Below are positions 44,071 to 51,713 of a stretch of 64,000 bases of DNA, in pieces. Made by a program: the position numbers and the translations under genes. The notes beneath the pieces were generated by a model. The model had not been told where the DNA came from and ran no database searches. It was given only the letters and a program-made list of their open reading frames with translations. The first letter of the stretch is position 1, and each line of letters opens with the position of its first letter. Source of the DNA: Lachnospiraceae bacterium (GTDB lineage Bacteria; Bacillota; Clostridia; Lachnospirales; Lachnospiraceae); NCBI GenBank assembly GCA_029005135.1, contig JAQXFO010000017.1, positions 1 to 64,000 of the forward strand, given 5' to 3'.

Positions 44071-45399
44071 TTATTTACGGTAAGCCGGGCAGAGGTTTTC
44101 AATGTATTTTCTCTTGCCCGAAGCCAGGACGGGGATCTCGTCCACATAGGTGACAGCAATTGCGGCATCCTCGCCCAGCGTCGGACGGATGCGGCCCAGC
44201 ATATCCTCCACGTCCATCACATCCCGGTCTCCGTTCAGTCGCAGTTCATAGGTCTTAAGCCCCGTCTGCAGGAAGCGAAACTGGCGGACACCCTTGACAT
44301 CCCAGAGGTTGTTGGTGATCAGATACGGTGTCACCGCCCTGCCCTGCGTGTCGTAGATCAGGTCTGACCGGCGGCCGTAGAGCTCCGTCAGATACAGCTT
44401 CACGCGGCCGTCACGGCTCTCATGACGCGCCACGGCGGTATCGCCGTTGTCGTAGCGGATCACCGGAAAGGCATAATTCGTCAGGTCGGTGATAACCACG
44501 CGGCCCAGCTCACCGTCGGGAGCCGGCTCGTCGCTGTCCATCTTCAGAATCTCATAGTAATAGCTTTCGCCGTTGATGTAATAACGCTCCGAGTCGTCCC
44601 GGTCCTGAATGCCCATGATACCATTCTCTTCATTGGAATACCAGGAACGGACCGGGCAGTTGAACTGCTCGCTCAGGCGCTTTCTGACGCCCACGGGCAT
44701 ATTTTCGGAGATGGGGATGATGCCGCCCACTCTGAAAACACTCATGTCGGCGCCGCTTTCGTCAAGATAACGGCTCAGCTCCCCGAGGGCCGAGGCATAG
44801 CCCACCAGGACGCGTACCTTCTTGTCGGCCAGAGTCTTCGCGATCCCGGCCAGGGCTTCGTCGCTTAAGGAGCTGCTGTCGATCATCAGGGAATTTTCCA
44901 TGATAAGCCGGAGCTGGCTCTTTTTCACGTTATTGACCCAGACCCGGATGAAGGCCTGCTTCTGGCCGATGTAATAGTGTCCCAGTGTCCCCATGAAAAT
45001 GCTGTCGGCCGTGTTGGCGGTGATCTTGCCCTTATCCTGAATCATGGCAAAGGGGGTGCCCGTGGAACCGCTGGTCGTCATGATGCGGTTGTCACCGGCC
45101 CCCTTGTAGGGACGGGACCGGAAGGCGTCGTAATGCTCCCGAAAAGTATCCTTCGTCACTACCGGCAGTGCGTTTAATGGCGTCTCGGGGTCATAATCCC
45201 GGTAGAAATCCGTGGTTTCACAGGCATGCCGGATAAGCTTGCGGACCTTTTCCTTCTGCTCTTCGATCAGGGTTCCGAGACGATAGGCCTCCCGGTCCTG
45301 TCGAAAGCGCTGTCCCACAGCGCCGCCGCGGGCCTTATCCAGCGCAAAGAAAACGCTCCAGCGCAGCTTTTCATCCGGTGATGACTGTATTTCCCACAT
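44071..45399 (-). CDS. CapK/PaaK-like adenylate-forming enzyme (copy 2)
   Basis: The 442-residue paralogue of the protein at 41492 has TTSGSTGTPFA at about 108-118, RSWYSNEENGIMG, GELGRVVITDLTN and VIRYDNGDT. The C-terminal segment ends in LASGKRKYIENL. It keeps the ATP-binding residues and is probably active. The two copies differ throughout most of their length, so they may activate different acids. AAGGGAG precedes the ATG, and it lies 18 bases after rfbH. Confidence 0.82.
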   Translation of the reverse strand: MWEIQSSPDEKLRWSVFFALDKARGGAVGQRFRQDREAYRLGTLIEEQKEKVRKLIRHACETTDFYRDYDPETPLNALPVVTKDTFREHYDAFRSRPYKGAGDNRIMTTSGSTGTPFAMIQDKGKITANTADSIFMGTLGHYYIGQKQAFIRVWVNNVKKSQLRLIMENSLMIDSSSLSDEALAGIAKTLADKKVRVLVGYASALGELSRYLDESGADMSVFRVGGIIPISENMPVGVRKRLSEQFNCPVRSWYSNEENGIMGIQDRDDSERYYINGESYYYEILKMDSDEPAPDGELGRVVITDLTNYAFPVIRYDNGDTAVARHESRDGRVKLYLTELYGRRSDLIYDTQGRAVTPYLITNNLWDVKGVRQFRFLQTGLKTYELRLNGDRDVMDVEDMLGRIRPTLGEDAAIAVTYVDEIPVLASGKRKYIENLCPAYRK

Positions 45400-45417
45400 G
45401 TCTTGTGACTCCCTTTC

Positions 45418-46752
45418 TTACAGGACGGCTTCGCGAATGCGATCCGCCATATAGCCCAGCTTCTCTTCCGTCATGCCGGGATAAACGCCGACCCAGAAGG
45501 CTCTCTCCATGATCGTATCCGTTACCGGCAGATCGCCGACGGTACGGATCATGGCTTTGACCTTGGGATCGTCGGTGATGCAGGGATGCTTCAGCAGATT
45601 TCCCGAGAAGAGCATACGGGTCTGAACGCCGTTTTTCTCCAGATGGGACACCACGCGGGCTCTGTCGATACCCTCGCGGCAGGTCATCAGGAAGCCAAAC
45701 CAGCAGGGATCGGCATTGTCCGTGGCCTTCGGCAGTATCAGAGCTTCTTCACAGCCTTTGAGAGCTTCGGACAGGAAGGCAAAGTTCCGGCGGCGTTTTT
45801 CCGCAAACACCGGGAACTTCTCCAGCTGGGCCAGACCGACCGCCGCCTGCATATCCGTCACCTTCAGATTATAGCCCAGGTGACTGTAGACGTATTTGTG
45901 ATCATAGCCCGCGGGCAGTTCGCCGTAATGCCCGTCGAAGCGATGGCCGCAGCAGTTGTCGCGGCCCGGCGGGCAGATACAGTCGCGGCCCCAGTCCCTC
46001 AAGGACCGGATGATCTTGTGCAGCAGCGGATCGCGGGTGTAGACGGCACCTCCCTCGCCCATTGTCATGTGATGGGGCGGATAGAAGCTCGAGGTACCGA
46101 TGTCGCCGAAGGTGCCCGTCAGCGCCGTCTCGCCGTTCAGCGTATAGCGGCTGCCCAGCGCGTCGCAGTTGTCCTCCACAAGCCACAGGCCGTGACGGTC
46201 GCAAAAGGCCTTCACAGCGGCAATATCGAAGGGATTCCCCAGCGTATGAGCCATCATGACGGCCTTCGTCTTATCGGAATAAGCCGCTTCCAGCTGGCTG
46301 ACATCGGCATCAGCCGTCTCCGGCGTCACGTCGATGAAGACAGGATGGGCTCCCGCCTGAAGGATCGGGGCCACGGTCGTCGGGAAGCCGGCAGCCACCG
46401 TAATGACCTCATCACCTGGCAGGATCCGTCTCTCCTTAAGAAGGGGAGAGGTCAGGGCCATGAAGGCGATCAGGTTGGCGCTGGAGCCGGAATTGACCAG
46501 CGAAACATAGGGAAGCCCCAGATAGCGGCCGAAGGCCTTCTCAAAGGCATCGCAGTAGCGCCCGGCCGTCAGCCAGAAATCCAGGGAGGCATCCACCAGA
46601 TTCACCATCTCCTTTTCGTCATAGACACGGGAGGCATAGGGAATGCGGTCGCCCTCATGATAGGGCTTTTCCCGGTGATAGGTCTCGGCATAGGCCCTGA
46701 CCATGGTCAGGATCTCGTCTCTGGCTTCTTTTTCGGTTTTATTCTCAAACAT
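45418..46752 (-). CDS. rfbH: CDP-4-keto-6-deoxyglucose 3-dehydrase (E1), RfbH
   Basis: This iron-sulfur and pyridoxamine-dependent enzyme removes the C3 hydroxyl on the way to CDP-3,6-dideoxyhexoses. The 444-residue protein has the aminotransferase fold but carries His227 (YPPHHMTMGEGG) where PLP enzymes have lysine, the hallmark of E1. The four cluster cysteines fit the E1 pattern: Cys196, Cys258, Cys260 and Cys268. The first spacing is 61 instead of 57 residues, because of a four-residue insertion. I prefer the ATG at 46752 with GGGGAA upstream; a start at 46776 overlaps rfbG by 32 bases. The partner E3 reductase is not in the window. Confidence 0.93.
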   Translation of the reverse strand: MFENKTEKEARDEILTMVRAYAETYHREKPYHEGDRIPYASRVYDEKEMVNLVDASLDFWLTAGRYCDAFEKAFGRYLGLPYVSLVNSGSSANLIAFMALTSPLLKERRILPGDEVITVAAGFPTTVAPILQAGAHPVFIDVTPETADADVSQLEAAYSDKTKAVMMAHTLGNPFDIAAVKAFCDRHGLWLVEDNCDALGSRYTLNGETALTGTFGDIGTSSFYPPHHMTMGEGGAVYTRDPLLHKIIRSLRDWGRDCICPPGRDNCCGHRFDGHYGELPAGYDHKYVYSHLGYNLKVTDMQAAVGLAQLEKFPVFAEKRRRNFAFLSEALKGCEEALILPKATDNADPCWFGFLMTCREGIDRARVVSHLEKNGVQTRMLFSGNLLKHPCITDDPKVKAMIRTVGDLPVTDTIMERAFWVGVYPGMTEEKLGYMADRIREAVL

Positions 46753-47815
46753 TGAAATATTCCCCAATCTGTTCATCGAGTACTTTTCTGACGGAGCCGC
46801 CCGTCAGACGGACGTCTTCCATTTCAGCGGTCTTCTCCACGGCCTTCAGGATATCCCACCGGGATTCCCAGCCGAGCTTTTCCTTGATCTTGCTGTTGTC
46901 GAGCATCAGGAAACCGGCCTCATGGGGACCGCCGTCCCCCTGAACCTTATAATCCAGTCTGTCTCCCGTCAAATTGTTCCAGGCCCGGCAGAAGGTCTCC
47001 GCCAGAACACCGGCCGGCACACAATCACTGCGGTCGGGGCCGACATTGTAGGCGCCCTCCAGTGACCGCTCCTCGACCTGGCGCATCCCCAGAAGCAGAT
47101 AGGCAGCCAGGGGCTCAAAGACGTGCTGGAAGGGTCTGACGGCATGGGGATTGCGGAGAATGATAGTCTCCCCGGCAGCCGCTGCCCGTACGCAGTCGGG
47201 GATCAGGCGGTCCTTCGCGAAATCACAGCCGCCGATCACATTACCGGCCCGGGCGGTGGATACCGCCATATCACCGGTGCCGAAGAAGGAGCGCCGATAG
47301 CTCTGGGTGATGATATCGGAGCAGGATTTGCTGTTGGAATAGGGATCGTAGCCGTTCAGAGGATCGTCCTCGGCAAAGGCTGTTTCCAGATCGTGATTCT
47401 CATAGACCTTGTCCGTTGTGACATTGACCAGGGAGATCACCGACTGCCCCTCCTGCCGGATCGCCTCCAGCAGGTTCACGGTTCCCATAATATTCGTCTC
47501 AAAAGTCAGACGCGGCTCTTCATAGGACAGCCTCACCAGGGGCTGGGCTGCCAGATGGAAGACCACCTCAGGCCGGGTTCTTCGGATCACGTCCTTCAGG
47601 CTGTCAAAATCGCGGACATCCCCCATCACCGACGTCATGCCCTTTTTCAGATGCGCCAGTTCGAAAAGCGACGGCTCCGTCGGCGGCATCAGCGCATAGC
47701 CGGTCACCTCGGCACCGGCCTTCTGTAAGATCCGGCAGAGATAGGCTCCCTTAAAGCCGGTATGACCGGTAATCAGGACGCGCCTGCCCCGGTAAAATGA
47801 TAAATAATTCGACAT
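46745..47815 (-). CDS. rfbG: CDP-glucose 4,6-dehydratase
   Basis: It converts CDP-glucose to CDP-4-keto-6-deoxyglucose, the substrate of RfbH. The 356-residue extended short-chain dehydrogenase has ITGHTGFKGAYL, VFHLAAQPLVRLSYEEP, VTTDKVYEN and catalytic YSNSK (Tyr-x-x-x-Lys), all typical of CDP-glucose dehydratases. The ATG at 47815 is preferred: it overlaps the rfbF stop as TGATG, gives the normal family length, and follows GGAAGG. A longer open frame would run back into rfbF. The three genes rfbF, rfbG and rfbH are in pathway order. Confidence 0.95.
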   Translation of the reverse strand: MSNYLSFYRGRRVLITGHTGFKGAYLCRILQKAGAEVTGYALMPPTEPSLFELAHLKKGMTSVMGDVRDFDSLKDVIRRTRPEVVFHLAAQPLVRLSYEEPRLTFETNIMGTVNLLEAIRQEGQSVISLVNVTTDKVYENHDLETAFAEDDPLNGYDPYSNSKSCSDIITQSYRRSFFGTGDMAVSTARAGNVIGGCDFAKDRLIPDCVRAAAAGETIILRNPHAVRPFQHVFEPLAAYLLLGMRQVEERSLEGAYNVGPDRSDCVPAGVLAETFCRAWNNLTGDRLDYKVQGDGGPHEAGFLMLDNSKIKEKLGWESRWDILKAVEKTAEMEDVRLTGGSVRKVLDEQIGEYFNV

Positions 47816-48594
47816 CAGTCCCAGACCTTCCACGGTGCAGTATTGGTATTCCACATCTTTTCCAGCATCTCTTTTTCGCGCATCGTATCCATGCACTGCC
47901 AGAAACCGTTGTGCTTATAGGCGTTCATCTGTCCGCTGCGGGCCAGTTCCTCCAGCGGATAGCGCTCGAAGACCGTCTCGTCGCCCTCGATGTAATTCAG
48001 CACCTCCGGCTCCAGAACCATGAAACCGGCGTTGATCCACCCCACATCCTCCCGTGTCTTTTCACGGAAATTCGTCACCGTGCCCTCGGGGGTGATATCC
48101 AGGTTGCCGAAGCGGCCCTGGGGCTGGGCACAGGTGATAGTAGCCAGCTGCTTTTTCTCCCTGTGATAGTCCAGGACAGCCGGAATATTGACATCCGAGA
48201 CGCCGTCGCCGTAGGTCAGGAAGAAGGGCTCATCACCGATGAAGGGCGCCACCCGTTTGATGCGGCCGCCGGTCATCGTGTTGTAGCCGGTATCGACCAC
48301 CGTGACGCGCCACGGCTCGGGCTGCTCCCGATGAACCGTCGTTTCCAGATGACCGCTGGTAAAATCAAAGGTGATATCGCTGCTGAACAGGTAATAATGA
48401 GAAAACCATTCCTTGATCACGTCCTGCTTGTAGCCGCAGCAAATAACAAAATCATTATAGCCGTAGTGGGAATAGAGCTTCATAATGTGCCAGAGCATCG
48501 GCTTGCCGCCGATCTCGATCATGGGCTTCGGTCTGAGATAGCTCTCTTCCGAGATACGTGTGCCGAACCCGCCGGCCAGGATAACAACCTTCAT
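47815..48594 (-). CDS. rfbF: Glucose-1-phosphate cytidylyltransferase
   Basis: It makes CDP-glucose from CTP and glucose-1-phosphate, the entry to the CDP-deoxysugar pathway. The 259-residue protein has VILAGGFGTRI, LRPKPMIEIGGKPMLWH, VICCGYKQD, LTYGDGVSDV with the metal-binding aspartate, and GWINAGFMVLEP. These distinguish it from the thymidylyl enzyme RfbA. The ATG at 48594 follows AAGGAGG by five bases; a start six residues earlier overlaps that site. It lies 17 bases after the ATP-grasp gene. Confidence 0.95.
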   Translation of the reverse strand: MKVVILAGGFGTRISEESYLRPKPMIEIGGKPMLWHIMKLYSHYGYNDFVICCGYKQDVIKEWFSHYYLFSSDITFDFTSGHLETTVHREQPEPWRVTVVDTGYNTMTGGRIKRVAPFIGDEPFFLTYGDGVSDVNIPAVLDYHREKKQLATITCAQPQGRFGNLDITPEGTVTNFREKTREDVGWINAGFMVLEPEVLNYIEGDETVFERYPLEELARSGQMNAYKHNGFWQCMDTMREKEMLEKMWNTNTAPWKVWD

Positions 48595-48611
48595 GACAGC
48601 CTCCTTTATCA

Positions 48612-49808
48612 TTAATACGGGACATCCTCACGGATCGTCAGGCAGGCAGCCGCTTCCGCCGCCAGAGCCTCGACCCTGTCACAGTCAGCGCCGCTGACAA
48701 TGAGCTGGCCGATCCGATCGGTTCCGTTTTTCATCGTTTCCACATGATCGCCGACGCCGTAATCCAGGCTGACGCTGACACCGCGTGCTGCCAGGGCGTC
48801 AAGCCGCGCCGTATCAACGGCGGTGATCGTTCCGTTCACAGGGCTCATCAGGAGCCTGCCCACACAGGGCTCTGCTGTCAGCGGCTGCATGGCAGCGGGC
48901 TCTCCCAGTGCGCAGCGGATCATGGCTTCATAATAATCGATGCCCGTATGCCGGGTAATCAGCTCCGGTATCGTGGTGGCTCCGCAGCGCCCGCCGGCCT
49001 CGATCACGGAGACGGTGTCACGGCCGGTCACGAAGACATCGGCATTGACGGCGCAGTTGTTAAGTCCGCAGGAGGCAACAATAGCCTCAAAAGCCTGCCG
49101 GATGGCCGTCTTAAGCGCCTCACTCCCCTCAAAGGGGAAGCGATGGCCGATGGGAACCGTGGTTCTGTCCGTCCGGCCGACGCATTTTTCATGAGGGAGA
49201 CAGAGAACGATGCGGCCGTCCCGGACGAAGCCGTCCAGACCAATCTCAACGCCTTGGGTCATCCGCTCCACGATGAGATGATCCGTATGCGTTGCCGCCG
49301 CCGCATGGCGCCAGGCCTCCGGTATGCCTTCCGGCCCGTCCACCCGGGAGATACCGCGGCTTCCCGAGACATCGCAGGCCTTAACCATCACCGGATAGCC
49401 GATCGCTTCGGCGGCATCAAAAGCCTCGCTCTCACAGCGGACGATGCGGAAGTCGGCCGTGGGTACGCCGCCCCGGCGGAAGGCCTCCTTCATGAGAGCC
49501 TTATCGGTCACGGTACGCGCCGCCTCCGCGCTGATGCCGGGCAGCCCCAGCGCATCACAGACGCGGCCGATGGCCCGCACCGCCACGTCGGTTCCCGTGG
49601 TCATGATGCCGTCGATCCTTTCACTGCGGGCGGCACTGAGAATACCGTCACCGTCCCGCGTATCCAGATACAGAACTTTATCCGCCTCGGCAAAGCCGGG
49701 ATACGGGCCCGGAATACTGACTACCAGGGTCCGAAGTCCCATGGCACGGGCTTTTTTTATCAGCGGTACCTGGTAAATGCCGGCACCGAGGATCATAAGC
49801 GTCTTCAC
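48612..49808 (-). CDS. ATP-grasp family ligase of unknown substrate
   Basis: The 398-residue protein starts with a Rossmann-like LMILGAGIYQVPLIKKA domain. An ATP-grasp core follows with the lysine-bearing YPVMVKACDVSGSRGISRV loop near 135-152 and VIEAGGRCGATTIPEL with metal ligands near 275-290. The C-terminal part is a small alpha/beta domain. Such enzymes join a carboxylate to an amine or other nucleophile through an acyl phosphate. In this context it might attach an amino acid or amide to a sugar acid; that is inference. The start is a GTG that overlaps the upstream glycosyltransferase stop by 4 bases; a longer frame has no protein-like sequence. Confidence 0.8.
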   Translation of the reverse strand: MKTLMILGAGIYQVPLIKKARAMGLRTLVVSIPGPYPGFAEADKVLYLDTRDGDGILSAARSERIDGIMTTGTDVAVRAIGRVCDALGLPGISAEAARTVTDKALMKEAFRRGGVPTADFRIVRCESEAFDAAEAIGYPVMVKACDVSGSRGISRVDGPEGIPEAWRHAAAATHTDHLIVERMTQGVEIGLDGFVRDGRIVLCLPHEKCVGRTDRTTVPIGHRFPFEGSEALKTAIRQAFEAIVASCGLNNCAVNADVFVTGRDTVSVIEAGGRCGATTIPELITRHTGIDYYEAMIRCALGEPAAMQPLTAEPCVGRLLMSPVNGTITAVDTARLDALAARGVSVSLDYGVGDHVETMKNGTDRIGQLIVSGADCDRVEALAAEAAACLTIREDVPY

Positions 49809-50725
49809 AGATTGACCTTCTCCCGGATGATGTACTGCGGTGTGTTGTTGATGGTCAGCATGATCTTGCCGATATATTCGCCGATGATGCCCAGCACCAG
49901 CAGGATCAGGCCGAAGAAGACCAGCAGGATACAGACGGTGGACGCCCAGCCCACGGTCATGCCCGGATCCATCAGTTTCCGGATCATCGTCACGAGTCCG
50001 GCGATAAAGCCGACACAGGCCGTTCCCAGTCCCAGATAGGAGGCCAGGCGCAGCGGCACGACAGAATAATTGAAATACGCCATCCACAGACGGAGCATTT
50101 TCCGGAAGGTATAGTTGGAGCTGCCCACCTCCCGCTTGTGATGCTCAACGACCACATTGCCGATACGGTGGGTCGTGCGGTAGAAAATGCCGTCCACATA
50201 GGGATTGAAGCTGGTGTATTTGATCACTTCATCCCGGACAGCCCGGGTGATCAGCCAGAAATTGCTGGACTGGATCTCCTTCGGACGGCCCAGCAGGATA
50301 TCCGAGGATACTTTGTTGAACCAGCTGGTCAGGTTCTTGAGCATCCCGTTTTTATGCTTTTTGTAAATGCCGTAGACCAGGTCATAGCCCTCTTCCATTT
50401 TGCGGATCAGCAGGCTGATCTGAGACGGGTGCGTCTGGAGGTCATCATCCATGCCGAGCACCAGATCGCCGGAGGTGTAGTTCATCGCACACATCAGCGC
50501 GTTATGCTGGCCGAAATTGCGCATCAGGCTGATGCCGTGGACATTGGCATAGGTCTCACCGAGACGGCGGATTGCCTCGAAGGTGCCATCGCGGGAATTG
50601 TCGTTGACAAGGACAAATTCACACTCATAGCCCTCCAGGCGGGTGAACTCGTCCATGACCATCTCCACCACGCGGCCGATGGTCTGCTCCGAATTGTAGC
50701 AGGGTATCACAACAGATACGAGCAT
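49805..50725 (-). CDS. Second GtrB/ArnC-like polyprenyl-phosphate glycosyltransferase
   Basis: The 306-residue protein has a GT2 domain with VSVVIPCYNSEQT, NDNSRDGTF, GMDDDLQTHPSQ (metal-binding acids) and two C-terminal transmembrane helices at about 225-290. The GMDDDLQ motif and the DPG/ArnC-like layout point to transfer of a sugar to undecaprenyl phosphate. It differs strongly from the copy at 38634, so the two probably load different sugars. It is the upstream end of block 2, 19 bases after the PLP enzyme gene. Confidence 0.88.
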   Translation of the reverse strand: MLVSVVIPCYNSEQTIGRVVEMVMDEFTRLEGYECEFVLVNDNSRDGTFEAIRRLGETYANVHGISLMRNFGQHNALMCAMNYTSGDLVLGMDDDLQTHPSQISLLIRKMEEGYDLVYGIYKKHKNGMLKNLTSWFNKVSSDILLGRPKEIQSSNFWLITRAVRDEVIKYTSFNPYVDGIFYRTTHRIGNVVVEHHKREVGSSNYTFRKMLRLWMAYFNYSVVPLRLASYLGLGTACVGFIAGLVTMIRKLMDPGMTVGWASTVCILLVFFGLILLVLGIIGEYIGKIMLTINNTPQYIIREKVNL

Positions 50726-50744
50726 AAAGTCCTTCCCCCGGCTG

Positions 50745-51713
50745 TCATCGGCCGGATTCCGTCAGATAATCAAAATACAGCGGCGTGCCGCCGGTGTGGA
50801 TAAAGAGCACATTTTTGAAGCTTCGGCCCTCTTCCTCCAGATAATGCTTAAGGCCGAGGAAGGCTTTGGCCGTGTAGGTCGGATCCATCGGGATGCCGGT
50901 GCGGGTCATCATGAAGGCAATCATCGCCTCGACCTCCTCATCATAGAGGCCGTAGCCGCCCTTGTTGAAACGGGTCTCCAGCCGGATCATAGACTCCGCC
51001 GCCTCATCGAAATCCCGGCCATGCTCCCGCAGATAGCCGGCAATACCTTCCCGGAGAAGGCCATAGGCCCGCTCATAGGTGCGGGAAGAGATCGACAGGC
51101 CCACGATGGGACGCGGTGTGCCTGCCTCGAGGGCGCCGCAGATCAATCCGCTCAGCGTTGCTCCGGTACCGTAGGGCACTGCGATAAGATCAAAGGTCAT
51201 GCCATGGGCCTCTTCCCAGGCGGCTATCCCGCGGTAAGCCTCCGCGTAAGCCCGGGCCGCCACGGCTTCGTTGCCGGTGCCCAGACGGTTTCCGTAGATA
51301 TAATAGGGCCGTCGTCCCATAGCCCTGAGCCGGGCAAAGGCCTCATCCACCGCCTCGGCGATGCCGCCGCTCTCACAGTCGAGAACAGGCACGCCGAACT
51401 GACGGATCAGCCGACTGTTGAAGGGCTCTAAGTCCGCTCTGCCGTGGGCCTTTGCGGCGATCATAATCGCGGGAATCTCCTCAATGGCGCAGATATTGGC
51501 CAGCACGCGGCAGAGATTGGAACAGCGGTCTCCGTAGAAGATCATGGCATCATCGCCCCTGGCCTTCATATCGCGGACAAAGGCCTCCGCGATGCGGACC
51601 TTGTTGCCGCCAAAGGAAAAAGGCAGCAGATCGTCCCGTTTGATAAAGATCTCATGGCCTTTCCCCAGGATATCTCCCAGGGCCGCCACCGGTGTTTCCT
51701 GTGCTGTCATCAT
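50745..51713 (-). CDS. PLP-dependent enzyme of the ACC deaminase / D-cysteine desulfhydrase family
   Basis: The 322-residue fold-type II PLP enzyme has FIKRDDLLPFSFGGNKVR with the PLP lysine at 38, FYGDRCSNLCR as phosphate-binding region, PYGTGATLSG for the PLP phosphate, and THTGGTP-like FIHTGGTPLY near the end. Known members split D-cysteine or 1-aminocyclopropane-1-carboxylate; the substrate cannot be told here. It is coupled by a 4-base overlap to the D,D-carboxypeptidase gene and precedes the glycan genes. The start used is the first of two adjacent ATG codons. Confidence 0.83.
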   Translation of the reverse strand: MMTAQETPVAALGDILGKGHEIFIKRDDLLPFSFGGNKVRIAEAFVRDMKARGDDAMIFYGDRCSNLCRVLANICAIEEIPAIMIAAKAHGRADLEPFNSRLIRQFGVPVLDCESGGIAEAVDEAFARLRAMGRRPYYIYGNRLGTGNEAVAARAYAEAYRGIAAWEEAHGMTFDLIAVPYGTGATLSGLICGALEAGTPRPIVGLSISSRTYERAYGLLREGIAGYLREHGRDFDEAAESMIRLETRFNKGGYGLYDEEVEAMIAFMMTRTGIPMDPTYTAKAFLGLKHYLEEEGRSFKNVLFIHTGGTPLYFDYLTESGR

